Source: Thermofilaceae archaeon
GTDB taxonomy: Archaea; Thermoproteota; Thermoprotei; Thermofilales; Thermofilaceae
Direction of reading: 5' to 3'
Assembly: GCA_025057995.1 (NCBI GenBank)
Contig: JANXEW010000006.1
Location: 1-64,000 of the forward strand
Length of the DNA: 64,000 bases
This document shows, one piece after another, positions 9,354 to 17,705 of the stretch. Position 1 is the first letter of the stretch, and the number at the start of each line of letters is the position of its first letter. The notes under the pieces were generated by a model, which worked only from the letters and a program-made list of their open reading frames with translations, did not search any database and was not told the origin of the DNA. The position numbers were made by a program, and so were the translations under genes.

Positions 9354-10113
9354 CGAGCACCCTTAAATCGCTCGCGAGAGCTTGGACGAAGGATCTAGTT
9401 ACCCCACTAAAATGAGAAAGTGAACCGTTCACAAGCTCATCGATCCTACCGTTAAAAACTAGCTTCCCGCTTGAAAGCAGGTAGGCTTCCACAGGTAGCT
9501 TGGCGATCAGTCTCACATCTTGCGTTGCGATGAGGCTGGTTACTCCGGCTCGTGCTAAATCCTTTATAACTGCTATAACCTCGCTAGCTCCCAAGGGGTC
9601 CAAACTCGCCGTGGGTTCATCAAACAGGACTACATCAGGCTCCATCGCCAACGTTCTAGCTATAGCAACCCTCTGACGCTGGCCTCCGCTAAGTTGGCTA
9701 GGGTATCTATTCCAAAATTCAGCTCCAATACCCACGAGATCTAGATTTTCCTTAGCGACAGCTTCAGCTCTGCTTCTCTGATACTTTCTAACAACTTTAA
9801 GACCTACTGCTACGTTTTCGAGAACAGTCATATGGTTGAAAAGATATGCCTCTTGAAAGATGAGACCAACCTTCTGCCTTACGATCTCTACTTTAAAGCC
9901 AGGCTTTGAGATTAAGGTTCCATCCAGGTATATTTCGCCTTCATCGGGTAAATAGAGTAGATTAAGGCACCTCAACAACGTAGTCTTACCGGAGCCGTTG
10001 GGGCCGATGAGCAGCTTAACGTCGCCTCGGCGAAGCTCTACTGAGACACGATTTAAGACTGTTACGCCTCTGAACCTCTTAACTACACCCTTGGCTTGTA
10101 GAATCACCTCCAT
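9337..10113 (-). CDS. Polar amino-acid ABC transporter ATP-binding protein (GlnQ-like)
   Basis: This 258-residue ABC ATPase contains Walker A GPNGSGKTT, signature LSGGQRQRVAIA and Walker B VVLFDEPTASLD, so it should bind ATP normally. The switch position, usually a histidine in a THD/THE motif, reads ATQD here, so His is replaced by Gln. It overlaps both flanking permease genes (10 nt and 17 nt), which implies translational coupling. It powers amino-acid uptake with the lipoprotein-like binding protein encoded upstream. Confidence 0.9.
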   Translation of the reverse strand: MEVILQAKGVVKRFRGVTVLNRVSVELRRGDVKLLIGPNGSGKTTLLRCLNLLYLPDEGEIYLDGTLISKPGFKVEIVRQKVGLIFQEAYLFNHMTVLENVAVGLKVVRKYQRSRAEAVAKENLDLVGIGAEFWNRYPSQLSGGQRQRVAIARTLAMEPDVVLFDEPTASLDPLGASEVIAVIKDLARAGVTSLIATQDVRLIAKLPVEAYLLSSGKLVFNGRIDELVNGSLSHFSGVTRSFVQALASDLRVLGVDAF

Positions 10114-10787
10114 AGCGTGACCTCCCCTGAGCCCACGGTCCCTGAAACAGGGAATCTCTTGTAGAGATACCTTGAAGCGTAAACGAAGAGGGTTGAAGTC
10201 AGGTAAATGATTAAACCAGCTAGAAAGATCCAGATGAGAGAGTAACCAGTTGATATACTTACGTACCTAGCTCTCGCAAGCGAGTCAACTACCCCTACCG
10301 CCAGACTTTGAGTAGACTCTTTTAAGAGAGAGGAAAACTCGTTCGTCAAAGCAGGCAGCGAGCACCTTAAACTTTGAGGCACTATCACGTACCTTGCAGC
10401 CGTCAGTTTGCTCATACCGAGGGCTAAGGCTGCAGCCAACTGATCTCCGCTAGCTGAAGTTGTCCTAAGGATTTGCGACTGAAATGCAGAGGTTCGAAGA
10501 GTAAAAGCGAGGATGCTAGCTAGTAGAGGGTCCCTCGTTAACCCGAGCATAGGCATGAAAACCCAATACACGAGAGCAAGGAGAACTAGAGGTGGAATCC
10601 CTCTGACCAGCTTAACATAGGCCTTAACCATGGAAAGAGCGTGCTCTGAGGCAATTGAGGCCGTGAACATGACCGATGCGACTGTCAGACCAGCGAAGAA
10701 TGAGACTGACGCTATTATTAAGTTAAACTTCATCCCGTCGAGTATGAGAAATATATAGCTGAGTAGCTCGCTACTCAAAAGTTTCAC
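10104..10787 (-). CDS. Polar amino-acid ABC transporter permease (first subunit)
   Basis: This 227-residue membrane protein has about five helices and the EAA-type loop LAAALALGMSKLTAARY near residues 117-133. It begins directly after the stop of the binding-protein gene and overlaps the ATPase gene by 10 nt. It is the partner of the permease at 8712-9353. The family is His/Glu/Gln/Arg-type permease subunits. Confidence 0.88.
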   Translation of the reverse strand: MKLLSSELLSYIFLILDGMKFNLIIASVSFFAGLTVASVMFTASIASEHALSMVKAYVKLVRGIPPLVLLALVYWVFMPMLGLTRDPLLASILAFTLRTSAFQSQILRTTSASGDQLAAALALGMSKLTAARYVIVPQSLRCSLPALTNEFSSLLKESTQSLAVGVVDSLARARYVSISTGYSLIWIFLAGLIIYLTSTLFVYASRYLYKRFPVSGTVGSGEVTLWR

Positions 10788-11627
10788 CTAGTCCAAGTTC
10801 CATTTCTTAAGAAGTTCAAGCCACTCGGGTCTCTCCATGAGCTGTTCTAAGGCTTTATTTATACAATATCGAAGCCATTTATCTCCCGGTCTCGTAGCGA
10901 TACCGTAGGCTTGCAAGGGTCCAACCGCCCCCACTACTCGAACCTTTGCAGCCAACTCAGGGTTTCGCTTGAGGTAGGGTTGAATGAAAGCTGAGTCAAA
11001 TATCCCCGCTTCCGCTCTACCCTCTATGACGGCCAGCAGCGCTGCTGGATATGATTCCAAACTCAATTTCTCTATTCGATAACCTCTAAGTAAAAACTTT
11101 TCAACTAGTTTATCAGCAGTAGAACCTGTCTGGACGGCAATCCTAGGGTTTGATCTGAGAATCTCTCCAACGTCCCTATCGTCTCCAGCTTTTGTAACAA
11201 GGTAGTGGACGTAAGTGTAGTAGGGGAGGGAGAACCAGACTCTCTGGGATCTCTCCGCGGTGATCGTCATACCCGATGCTATGACGTCAACGTCACCTGA
11301 TTCCAAGGCTTCTACTATGGTGGCCCAGTCCCACGGTTTGAACTCAGGCTCAAAACCACAAATCCCCCCTATTTGTTTCATCACGTCAACGTCGAAACCA
11401 ACTATAGATCCGTTCGGGAGCAGTTCGGTGAAAGGTGGGTATTGGGCGTCGAGGCCTACGATAACCCTCGGTTTCTCAGCTTCAGTCGGCGGGTTGGAGA
11501 ACTTTCCAGCTTCTACGAGACAGTCTAAGGAGCTTGGGGTAGAAGCTTTTTCGAGAATATAGAGAGTTGAAATCCCTAAGATCAATCCGATTAACATTCC
11601 TATCGTGAACACCATCCCGGTTTTCAT
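10788..11627 (-). CDS. Amino-acid ABC transporter substrate-binding protein
   Basis: The protein starts with an uncleaved-looking hydrophobic anchor followed by the SBP family 3 fold. Typical pieces are VGLDAQYPPF, the G-x-D-V-D motif (VGFDVDVMKQI), and DVIASGMTITAERSQRVWFS. It should sit outside the membrane and deliver polar amino acids to the two permeases. I prefer the ATG at 11627; an in-frame GTG at 11636 is also possible. The first helix is a membrane tether, as is usual in archaea. It is the first gene of the operon and lies divergent from the AbrB-ACT regulator. Confidence 0.88.
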   Translation of the reverse strand: MKTGMVFTIGMLIGLILGISTLYILEKASTPSSLDCLVEAGKFSNPPTEAEKPRVIVGLDAQYPPFTELLPNGSIVGFDVDVMKQIGGICGFEPEFKPWDWATIVEALESGDVDVIASGMTITAERSQRVWFSLPYYTYVHYLVTKAGDDRDVGEILRSNPRIAVQTGSTADKLVEKFLLRGYRIEKLSLESYPAALLAVIEGRAEAGIFDSAFIQPYLKRNPELAAKVRVVGAVGPLQAYGIATRPGDKWLRYCINKALEQLMERPEWLELLKKWNLD

Positions 11628-11653
11628 CGCTCCCACGAAAGTGGGATAAGCGA
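11627..11653. promoter_or_regulatory. Inverted repeat, candidate operator
   Basis: TCGCT-CCCAC-GAAA-GTGGG-ATA-AGCGA forms a near-perfect 10-bp inverted repeat directly over the start of the ABC importer operon. It lies between that start and the shared TATA box. It could bind the divergent AbrB-ACT regulator or fold in the mRNA leader. Confidence 0.4.
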
Positions 11654-11659
11654 GGTACC

Positions 11660-11667
11660 TTTATAAA
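11660..11667. promoter_or_regulatory. Palindromic TATA box shared by divergent genes
   Basis: TTTATAAA reads the same on both strands. It lies 23-30 bp upstream of the ATG at 11690 (leaderless) and about 35-40 bp upstream of the importer ATG at 11627. One TATA element could therefore serve both directions. Confidence 0.5.
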
Positions 11668-11689
11668 TCTTTCCCGTTGATTGAGCCTA

Positions 11690-12097
11690 ATGGCACAAGT
11701 TTACGACTTCGCTCAAATGGATTCGAAGGGTAGAGTCTTCATACCTTCCAAGGTAAGAGGGCTCTTGAACATTAGAGAAGGGATGCGTTTCATGGTCATC
11801 GCCGATTCAACTAGGTACGAGATAAGGCTTGTTCCAATAGCAAACGAGAAAGCTCTCTTGTTCAAGATTACCCTTAGAATGGTTGACGTCGTCGGCTCCC
11901 TTTCTAAGGTCCTCGATGTTGTTGCGAGGGAGGGAGTCGACTTGCTTCTAACCCAATCAAGGACGATAAAGCGAGGCGAACTGGCAGAATGGGTTGCGAT
12001 ACTCGATTTCAGTAACGTGAAAAGTAGCGTTGAAGAAACGGTTCAACGTCTTAGAGAGCTTGATGTAGTAAAGGAGGTGATGCTTGAGAAGCTTTAG
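11690..12097 (+). CDS. AbrB-type DNA-binding protein fused to an ACT domain
   Basis: From the ATG at 11690 the protein is 135 residues. Residues 6-48 are a SpoVT/AbrB swapped-hairpin domain (DSKGRVFIPSKVRG). Residues 56-134 match an ACT domain (beta-alpha-beta pattern with VVGSLSKVLDVVAREGVD). ACT domains usually bind amino acids, so this is likely an amino-acid-sensing regulator. It faces the amino-acid ABC operon with only about 60 bp between starts, which makes that operon its most probable target. The TATA spacing supports ATG 11690 over the TTG at 11681. Confidence 0.75.
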   Translation: MAQVYDFAQMDSKGRVFIPSKVRGLLNIREGMRFMVIADSTRYEIRLVPIANEKALLFKITLRMVDVVGSLSKVLDVVAREGVDLLLTQSRTIKRGELAEWVAILDFSNVKSSVEETVQRLRELDVVKEVMLEKL

Positions 12098-12185
12098 CTC
12101 GAGTAGAAAAAGGAAGCTTAACGAACACAACCCGCTTTTTGCTCGAGTTTAGCCTTAGATTTCTCTCGCGTTTACCTCCTATCGC

Positions 12186-12980
12186 CTACTTTACGTTTTC
12201 AAGCCATCGACGGTATAAGTCGACTCTCAGAAGGTTTCTCACTGGTAAAGCCTCACGCGCTTTCTCAAGCTCCCCCCGGTCGAGCTCAAGCTCGATCACG
12301 GCTTCCCCCTCCCCTAACTCAGTTAAAGTGTAGCCCCAGGGGCTTACGACTACGCTGTGTCCGATAAAGTTCTCACTAGCCTGATTGACTGCTAGAAGGT
12401 AGGAAACGTTTTCATGCGCCCGAGCTTTCGTCAACGAGATCCACTGTTCCACTTTGTAGGGACCCCTGTACCATGCTGAAGGGACTACAAAGACTTCTGC
12501 GCCCCTCAGCATCATAGCCCTAAACAACTCTGGGAACCGTAGGTCGAAGCAGACGGCCAACCCGAGGTTGTAACCTTCGACCCTCGTTACAACCGGTTCG
12601 GTACCAGGCGAGAAGACCCTAGACTCCTTGTAACCATACGCGTCGAACAAGTGGACTTTCCTGTAAACCGCTGCCACCCTACCCTTGTCAGCTAGTACAG
12701 CCGCATTGAACACACGCTCCCTCTCGCGCAAGAACATAGAGAAGACTACTGCAAACCCCTTCTCCCTCGAGATATCGATCATACGCCCGGCGAACTCGCC
12801 ATCTAAAGGTTCAGCTAACCCAGTTACGTAGCTAGCGGTTACACCCTCCCTGCCTACCCCCATCAGGTACTCGGGAAACACGTTTAAGTCGGCTGAAGAA
12901 GACTCAAGCATGGAGCAGATCCTTCGCAGATTTTCTCGCTTATCTTCGCCTGCTCTCACTTGAAAGACTTTAACTCTCAT
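12186..12980 (-). CDS. Nitrilase-superfamily carbon-nitrogen hydrolase
   Basis: This is a 264-residue CN hydrolase with the full catalytic set: Glu in NVFPEYLMG, Lys in YRKVHLFD and Cys in AVCFDLRFPE. Members hydrolyse amides such as omega-amides, carbamoyl compounds or deaminated glutathione; the substrate is unknown here. I chose the ATG at 12980 (MRVKVFQVRAG), which begins directly with the first beta strand. The GTG at 12998 adds six residues and would lie deeper in the upstream gene. It overlaps the glycosyltransferase gene by 11 nt, so the two are co-transcribed. Confidence 0.85.
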   Translation of the reverse strand: MRVKVFQVRAGEDKRENLRRICSMLESSSADLNVFPEYLMGVGREGVTASYVTGLAEPLDGEFAGRMIDISREKGFAVVFSMFLRERERVFNAAVLADKGRVAAVYRKVHLFDAYGYKESRVFSPGTEPVVTRVEGYNLGLAVCFDLRFPELFRAMMLRGAEVFVVPSAWYRGPYKVEQWISLTKARAHENVSYLLAVNQASENFIGHSVVVSPWGYTLTELGEGEAVIELELDRGELEKAREALPVRNLLRVDLYRRWLENVK

Positions 12981-13959
12981 GAGCTCCACCCACTCCACTC
13001 TTTTCTACTGTCGTACGCAGTAGCTCGTACACGATACCTGTCGCCATAGTTGAGTAGAAGATAATATCGAAGAACGGGTAGATCAACGATCGAGACCCCC
13101 TACCTTTAACCAGGTAGATGATCGAAAGCGCTGCGTAAGCTGCCGGACCCAACGTTAAAAGTTGCCATAGACCGGATATTGCGAAAACTAAAGCTAAGAG
13201 AAAGTAAACGTGTAAAGCCGCTGCGCCGAGCACCCCGTAGAACGCAAGCGGCGCCCTCCTATGTTTCAAAAAGAAGAGACAATGCCCCCGCCCGTAGCTG
13301 AAAGCCCTTTTCAGCATCCTAGATAGACTTCCCGTATGGAGGTGCTCCACCCGTATCGATGGAGTAGCGTATACTTTGAAACCTTTCTTACAAAGCCTCC
13401 AAAGTAGTTCAACTTCATCGTAGCCGCCTCTAATGCTCTCGTCGAAGGGGTTGCTTAATAACACCTCCCGCTTGATGGCGAGGTTGTTCCCGTTCGGTAC
13501 CCTCACCTTGTGGAAGTTCTCTAGTGTGATCTCGATTTGCCTCGTGTAAACGGTCATCATCGGCCAGAGGGCTTCGTTATAGTACTCAGCTACAACGTTC
13601 CCTCGAAGCACAGCTGCCGTTAAAACAGAGCCTCCGACTACAGCTGCCTCAGGTACAGTCTCGAAGAACTTTTCTACGCTCTCAAGCCAGTCGACTGGAG
13701 CTATACAATCACCGTCTGTGAAGGCTATCACGCTACCTTTGGCTTCTCTAACGCCAGCGTTCCTCGCCACGTTTATTCCAGCTGGAGGGACCTTGAGGAC
13801 TCTCACGAAAGGGTACCGTGAAGCAATCTCCGGCGTCCTATCGTTTGAACTGTCGACGACCAACACCTCAAACCCCCTAAAGCTCTGACGGGCTAGCGAG
13901 TCGAGAAGCCGCTCAATCGTGTCCTCGTTGTTCCTAGTTGGAACGACGACCGAAATCAC
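12970..13959 (-). CDS. Family 2 glycosyltransferase with C-terminal membrane helices
   Basis: The GT-A fold starts with ISVVVPTRNNEDTIERLL. The DXD-like metal site is AFTDGDC, and GGYDEVELLWRL corresponds to the acceptor ED region. Three or so hydrophobic helices near the C terminus anchor it to the membrane. I prefer the GTG at 13959 because GGGAG lies just ahead of it, a TATA-like ATTAATAAG sits about 25 bp upstream, and the longer frame (to 14067) adds a non-conserved N terminus. It probably adds sugars to lipids or surface glycans. Confidence 0.8.
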   Translation of the reverse strand: MISVVVPTRNNEDTIERLLDSLARQSFRGFEVLVVDSSNDRTPEIASRYPFVRVLKVPPAGINVARNAGVREAKGSVIAFTDGDCIAPVDWLESVEKFFETVPEAAVVGGSVLTAAVLRGNVVAEYYNEALWPMMTVYTRQIEITLENFHKVRVPNGNNLAIKREVLLSNPFDESIRGGYDEVELLWRLCKKGFKVYATPSIRVEHLHTGSLSRMLKRAFSYGRGHCLFFLKHRRAPLAFYGVLGAAALHVYFLLALVFAISGLWQLLTLGPAAYAALSIIYLVKGRGSRSLIYPFFDIIFYSTMATGIVYELLRTTVEKSGVGGAHES

Positions 13960-14122
13960 GTTCTCCCATTCGGTAAGACTTATTAATTGCGAACGCTCGC
14001 TATACACGTGATGAAGGTTTCTGGTACTGAAGCGTGACGAAAGCTTGATTAGCTGACAGACGACCAAATACTTCTAGACTCTAGGGGCCGCAACAGAAGC
14101 CCTGATCCACCTCTTGTAACGT

Positions 14123-14698
14123 TTAACGCCAGTGGGTGACTGCGGCAACCGTAGCGCTTGCTGCGATGAAGATTGCACCCGCGTACTCTAATACCGCTAC
14201 TGAAGGCCATCCTACAGCGACTTCTATCAAGTAACCGAGGGGTGCTGGCGTTATGCCTAGCAGAAGCTGTGTGAAACCCGAAGCCCGCCGTTTCTCAGCT
14301 AGTAGCGCCAAACCGAGGGAGGTGGAAGCGAGGTACGATTGGACATAAAACCAAGTGGATACGAAAACGTGGGGTCGCGTGCCACTCGGGTAGACCCCTA
14401 CAAGCGCTAAGAATATGCCTGCAGTAAAGTAGAGTCCACTCGCAAACCCTGCTCCCTTACTCCTCGATGAAGCGAGAAGCCCGAGCGAGAAGAGGCATAG
14501 AAAACCGCCGAGGAGCATCAAGCCGTAATTATAGATCCAAGGGTCAGTTGCCTTAGGATCGCCTAAATCGCTAAAAGCGTGCTCATAGAAGTCGAACCAG
14601 GGGTTACGTAAAACCGACGCAGCTACGATGAAGTGGAAAACAGGAAAAGCTAACGGTCCTAGCAGCATAAGCGCCTTCGCGAGAGCTTTTCCAGCCAC
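14123..14698 (-). CDS. DUF998 family membrane protein
   Basis: This 191-residue protein has six hydrophobic helices. It shows the family pattern ending helix 1 with a YEHAFSDLGDP segment and a conserved acidic loop, then GLMLLGGFLCLFSLGLL. DUF998 proteins are of unknown function and common in archaea. It is separated from the upstream and downstream genes and is probably single. Confidence 0.7.
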   Translation of the reverse strand: MAGKALAKALMLLGPLAFPVFHFIVAASVLRNPWFDFYEHAFSDLGDPKATDPWIYNYGLMLLGGFLCLFSLGLLASSRSKGAGFASGLYFTAGIFLALVGVYPSGTRPHVFVSTWFYVQSYLASTSLGLALLAEKRRASGFTQLLLGITPAPLGYLIEVAVGWPSVAVLEYAGAIFIAASATVAAVTHWR

Positions 14699-15044
14699 AA
14701 TCCTCCCTCGAACACGAACGTAAAAAGGTAGCCTCAGAACCGGTGGAGGCCGCTCACCGTTCGCCGACGTGCAAAGTCCTCACAGGCTTAACATGTCAGT
14801 AATTGAACATTATTTGAGCTTCTCGCTCGAGATGCTTGTCTCGAAAATCCCTTACCGCGGGTATAGAGTCGAGAAAGTTTGAAACAAGGAGCATGAGGTT
14901 ACACGTGAAGATTTTTTTGTCTCGACCTTCGCACTATGCCCTCTAACGTTTCTGGACTCTCGAACCGCTCGAAAAAGTGTAAAGGGCAAAGATTCAGCCC
15001 GTACAGGGTTTATAAGACCGCTAGAGAGCGGAGAACCTCCAAGC
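14699..15044. other. Intergenic region with promoter
   Basis: The gap lies between divergent genes. GTTTATAAG at about 15008-15016 is a good TATA box for the HD gene (TTG at 15045). No gene or structured RNA is visible in the rest. Confidence 0.4.
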
Positions 15045-15728
15045 TTGAAAGCTAGTTTCAAATATTCTAACGACAACTCGCGCTATGTGACGGGTGATGA
15101 GTTCTTCGAGCGGCTTCGGAAGATCGTAGAACCCTACTATAGGCATGTTCACCACGATAAGGGGCATGTAGAGCGAGTCTACAAGCTGGCTTTAAGGATC
15201 GCGAGCGAGTTGAAGGAGCCCGTTGACTTAGACGTGTTGAAGGCTGCCGCTCTACTACATGACATTGCCCGGTCGATGGAAGACGAAGGTTTAGTCGACG
15301 ATCACGCTGTTGAGGGGGCTAGGGTCTCGAGAGAGCTTCTCCGCAAGCTACAGTTCCCCGAGGAGAAGGTCGAGAAAGTAGCCTACTGTATTGAAGTCCA
15401 CCGTTTCAAGAACGACGTGAAGCCTGAGACGATTGAAGCGAAGGTCCTCCAAGACGCTGACAGGTTGGACATGCTGGGTGCAGTCGGTCTCGCAAGAGCT
15501 TTCGCTAGAGGGGGTTGGGCTAACGTACCTTTGCACGATCCACAAGTCCCGCCGAAGGAAAGGTACGACGGCCATTCAGCTACTGTGGTCAACCACTTGT
15601 ACGAGAAGATCCTAAGGATTAAGGATACGCTCCACACGGAACCTGCGAGGAGGATAGCCGAGGGTAGGCACAACTTCATAGAAGAGTTCCTAGACCGTTT
15701 CTTAAAAGAATGGGAAGGGGAAATTTGA
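15045..15728 (+). CDS. HD-domain phosphohydrolase
   Basis: This 227-residue protein carries the complete HD signature: H41 (KGHVERV), H72-D73 (ALLHDIARS) and D139 (LQDADRLD). Related proteins are dNTP or nucleotide phosphohydrolases of the YedJ/MJ1020 type. The start is a TTG 29 nt after the TATA box. A GTG at 15087 would remove 14 non-conserved residues and cannot be excluded. It is convergent with the MFS gene, with 15 nt between stops. Confidence 0.82.
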   Translation: MKASFKYSNDNSRYVTGDEFFERLRKIVEPYYRHVHHDKGHVERVYKLALRIASELKEPVDLDVLKAAALLHDIARSMEDEGLVDDHAVEGARVSRELLRKLQFPEEKVEKVAYCIEVHRFKNDVKPETIEAKVLQDADRLDMLGAVGLARAFARGGWANVPLHDPQVPPKERYDGHSATVVNHLYEKILRIKDTLHTEPARRIAEGRHNFIEEFLDRFLKEWEGEI

Positions 15729-15743
15729 AATCTACGGGGGCTT

Positions 15744-17021
15744 CTACAAGCTGGCTCCCGCCAGCATATCCGCTCTCGCTCTCATGAGCTTCCTCAACGC
15801 TTCAGCATCCACGGGTATCCTTATCGCAAGGAGAGTAAAGAAGACGAAGGAGGAAAGCCAAGTGACTACACTGATCCAGAGTATAGCTTCACCCAAACCC
15901 ATAGTAATAGACAGTAGTCCGGTCAGCCAGGGGCCGAAAGCACTGCCGATGGTCTCGAAAAAGGATTGATACGAAGCTGCACTGGATCTAAGCTCAGGCT
16001 CGGTAACGTCTCCCCATATGGCTGACACTTGGGGTCCGGGCTGCGGCATCAGGAAGGCCGTGAGAGCGCCGAAGACTAGGAAAAGAAGATCGTTTCGCGA
16101 GCGCATCGCAAGATAGAGGAACAAGGCTGCGAGGACTACGACGATCGCACCGTAGACAGCCCTGCCGCGAATGGATCTCTTGTATACGAGATCCCCCATG
16201 TAACCTGAGAAAACGTTGCCTACAGCCATTGAGACCAACCAGATGACCATAGTGAGCATCACGCTTTGTACACTCATCCCCCGCTCAGTCTGCATGTATG
16301 TTACGATCCAGAAGGCTATGACAGCCCATGGGAACTGGCCGAGGAAGCCGTAAAGGTATAGCAGGAGCAACGACCTGTTCCTCAACAGTTTAACGAGATC
16401 CGATACCTTAACTTTGAAGACATCCCTAGTCAATAAACCCTTTAGCTCGGGCTCGCTGCTTCCGCGGGGGACGTCCTTCACGAAGAGGAAGGCTAAGATA
16501 CCCGTTACTACTCCAATTGAACCGGTGATGTAGAACGAGTACCTCCAAGGGAGACCTGCTGAAATGATTGACAAGGGTAACACAGTCCCGAGGATTGCGC
16601 CCAAAGGTGCACTGATCTTAAGCAAACCTAAAGCTGTAGCGCGTTTAGATGGTTCAAAGTAATCTAGCACTAGACTGGACATGCCCGGTGGAGCTGCGTC
16701 GTCGACGGCAGTCGAGATCCTAGTGACAAGAAATTCAGTGAAGTTCCTTGAAAGCGCGTTTATCAGTGAAGTGAAACCCCATATCGTAGCGGTTAAACTC
16801 ACTAGAAGCCGTCTAGAATACTTGTCATAGAAGTAGCCCCATAGCGGGTACAGGAAAGCCGAGAGGAGGAGTGTAGCTGTGAACACGAAGCCTAACTGTG
16901 GCCTATCGACTCCAAAGTCGTCCATGACTTGTTTCGCGACAGATGTGATCGTGAAACGGTCTGCGTAATGGAATATGAGGAACGTCACAAAGAGGGCTAG
17001 AGCCGCAGCTCTGTAGCCCAT
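15744..17021 (-). CDS. MFS transporter
   Basis: This 425-residue protein has about 12 helices. The GYFYDKYSRR loop after helix 2 is the major facilitator signature. AVDDAAPPGMSSLVLDYFEPSKRATALG matches helix 4-5 of anion or organic-acid carriers (shown here only as a landmark near residues 103-130). It may belong to the sugar-phosphate or anion:cation symporter group. The substrate is unknown. It stands alone with its own promoter region. Confidence 0.8.
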   Translation of the reverse strand: MGYRAAALALFVTFLIFHYADRFTITSVAKQVMDDFGVDRPQLGFVFTATLLLSAFLYPLWGYFYDKYSRRLLVSLTATIWGFTSLINALSRNFTEFLVTRISTAVDDAAPPGMSSLVLDYFEPSKRATALGLLKISAPLGAILGTVLPLSIISAGLPWRYSFYITGSIGVVTGILAFLFVKDVPRGSSEPELKGLLTRDVFKVKVSDLVKLLRNRSLLLLYLYGFLGQFPWAVIAFWIVTYMQTERGMSVQSVMLTMVIWLVSMAVGNVFSGYMGDLVYKRSIRGRAVYGAIVVVLAALFLYLAMRSRNDLLFLVFGALTAFLMPQPGPQVSAIWGDVTEPELRSSAASYQSFFETIGSAFGPWLTGLLSITMGLGEAILWISVVTWLSSFVFFTLLAIRIPVDAEALRKLMRARADMLAGASL

Positions 17022-17135
17022 GGAACCTAATCAAATGTCCATTAAATAAGCTTTACTAGAAGCTATGAAAAATAAGCGGCCGCAAACTCTATCACGCCTC
17101 CCGCGAGTCTAACGTCTTTCAACAAATCCAAAGTT

Positions 17136-17143
17136 AAAAAAAA
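17136..17143 (-). terminator. T-run terminator after ferritin
   Basis: An A8 run on the plus strand gives TTTTTTTT on the coding strand about 25 nt beyond the ferritin stop. Confidence 0.5.
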
Positions 17144-17165
17144 GTTAGGGGAAGGCGGTACGCGA

Positions 17166-17654
17166 CTACTTCCTTTCAGCCAACATCCTATCCAGCATCA
17201 ACAGGCCGATCGGGTGATCCTTGAGTAGCTTAACCTTAGCCTGTAGCTCACTCGCGTTCTTTTCTTCCTCCACCTGCTCGTTCACAAACCATTGAAGGAA
17301 GTTTTCTGCAGCTTTATCTCCAGCCTGGCGCGCGAGGTCGACCATCTTCCATATACGCTTGGTGTTCTCCTCCTCAGCCTTCAAGAAGTCTTCGACAGCC
17401 TCTAACACCCCGCTCCAATTAGCTTTAGGCTTAGGTATGGTTTGAAGCTCGATCCTCCAACCGCGGTCAGCCATGAACTCGTATATCTTCATCGCATGTT
17501 CCAACTCCTCCCTAGCTTGAACCTTAAAGTAGTGCGCGAAACCTGTTAGAGAGATACTGTCGAAGTAAGCCGCCATTGAAAGATAGATGTAAGCGTTCAT
17601 GAGTTCCTGGTTTAGTTGTCTGTTAAAATCCTCTCTCACTTCAACCGTATCCAT
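17166..17654 (-). CDS. Ferritin
   Basis: This is a 162-residue non-heme ferritin with E17, E50 and H53 (EELEHAMK), E94-E95 (AEEENTKR) and the E-x-x-E pattern in NEQVEEEKN. These form the diiron ferroxidase site. It matches bacterial/archaeal FTN length and stores iron while consuming oxidants. It is monocistronic with its own terminator. A second ferritin-like diiron protein is at 35158-35646. Confidence 0.92.
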   Translation of the reverse strand: MDTVEVREDFNRQLNQELMNAYIYLSMAAYFDSISLTGFAHYFKVQAREELEHAMKIYEFMADRGWRIELQTIPKPKANWSGVLEAVEDFLKAEEENTKRIWKMVDLARQAGDKAAENFLQWFVNEQVEEEKNASELQAKVKLLKDHPIGLLMLDRMLAERK

Positions 17655-17705
17655 ACGTCATCACTCAACTATCATTAAGTTACATTAAAATCCTTTGCTA
17701 GGCTT

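Noticed and set aside
15383-15679. Opposite-strand ORF within the HD gene
   Set aside because: It lies wholly inside a gene with complete HD motifs and has no domain or ribosome site of its own.
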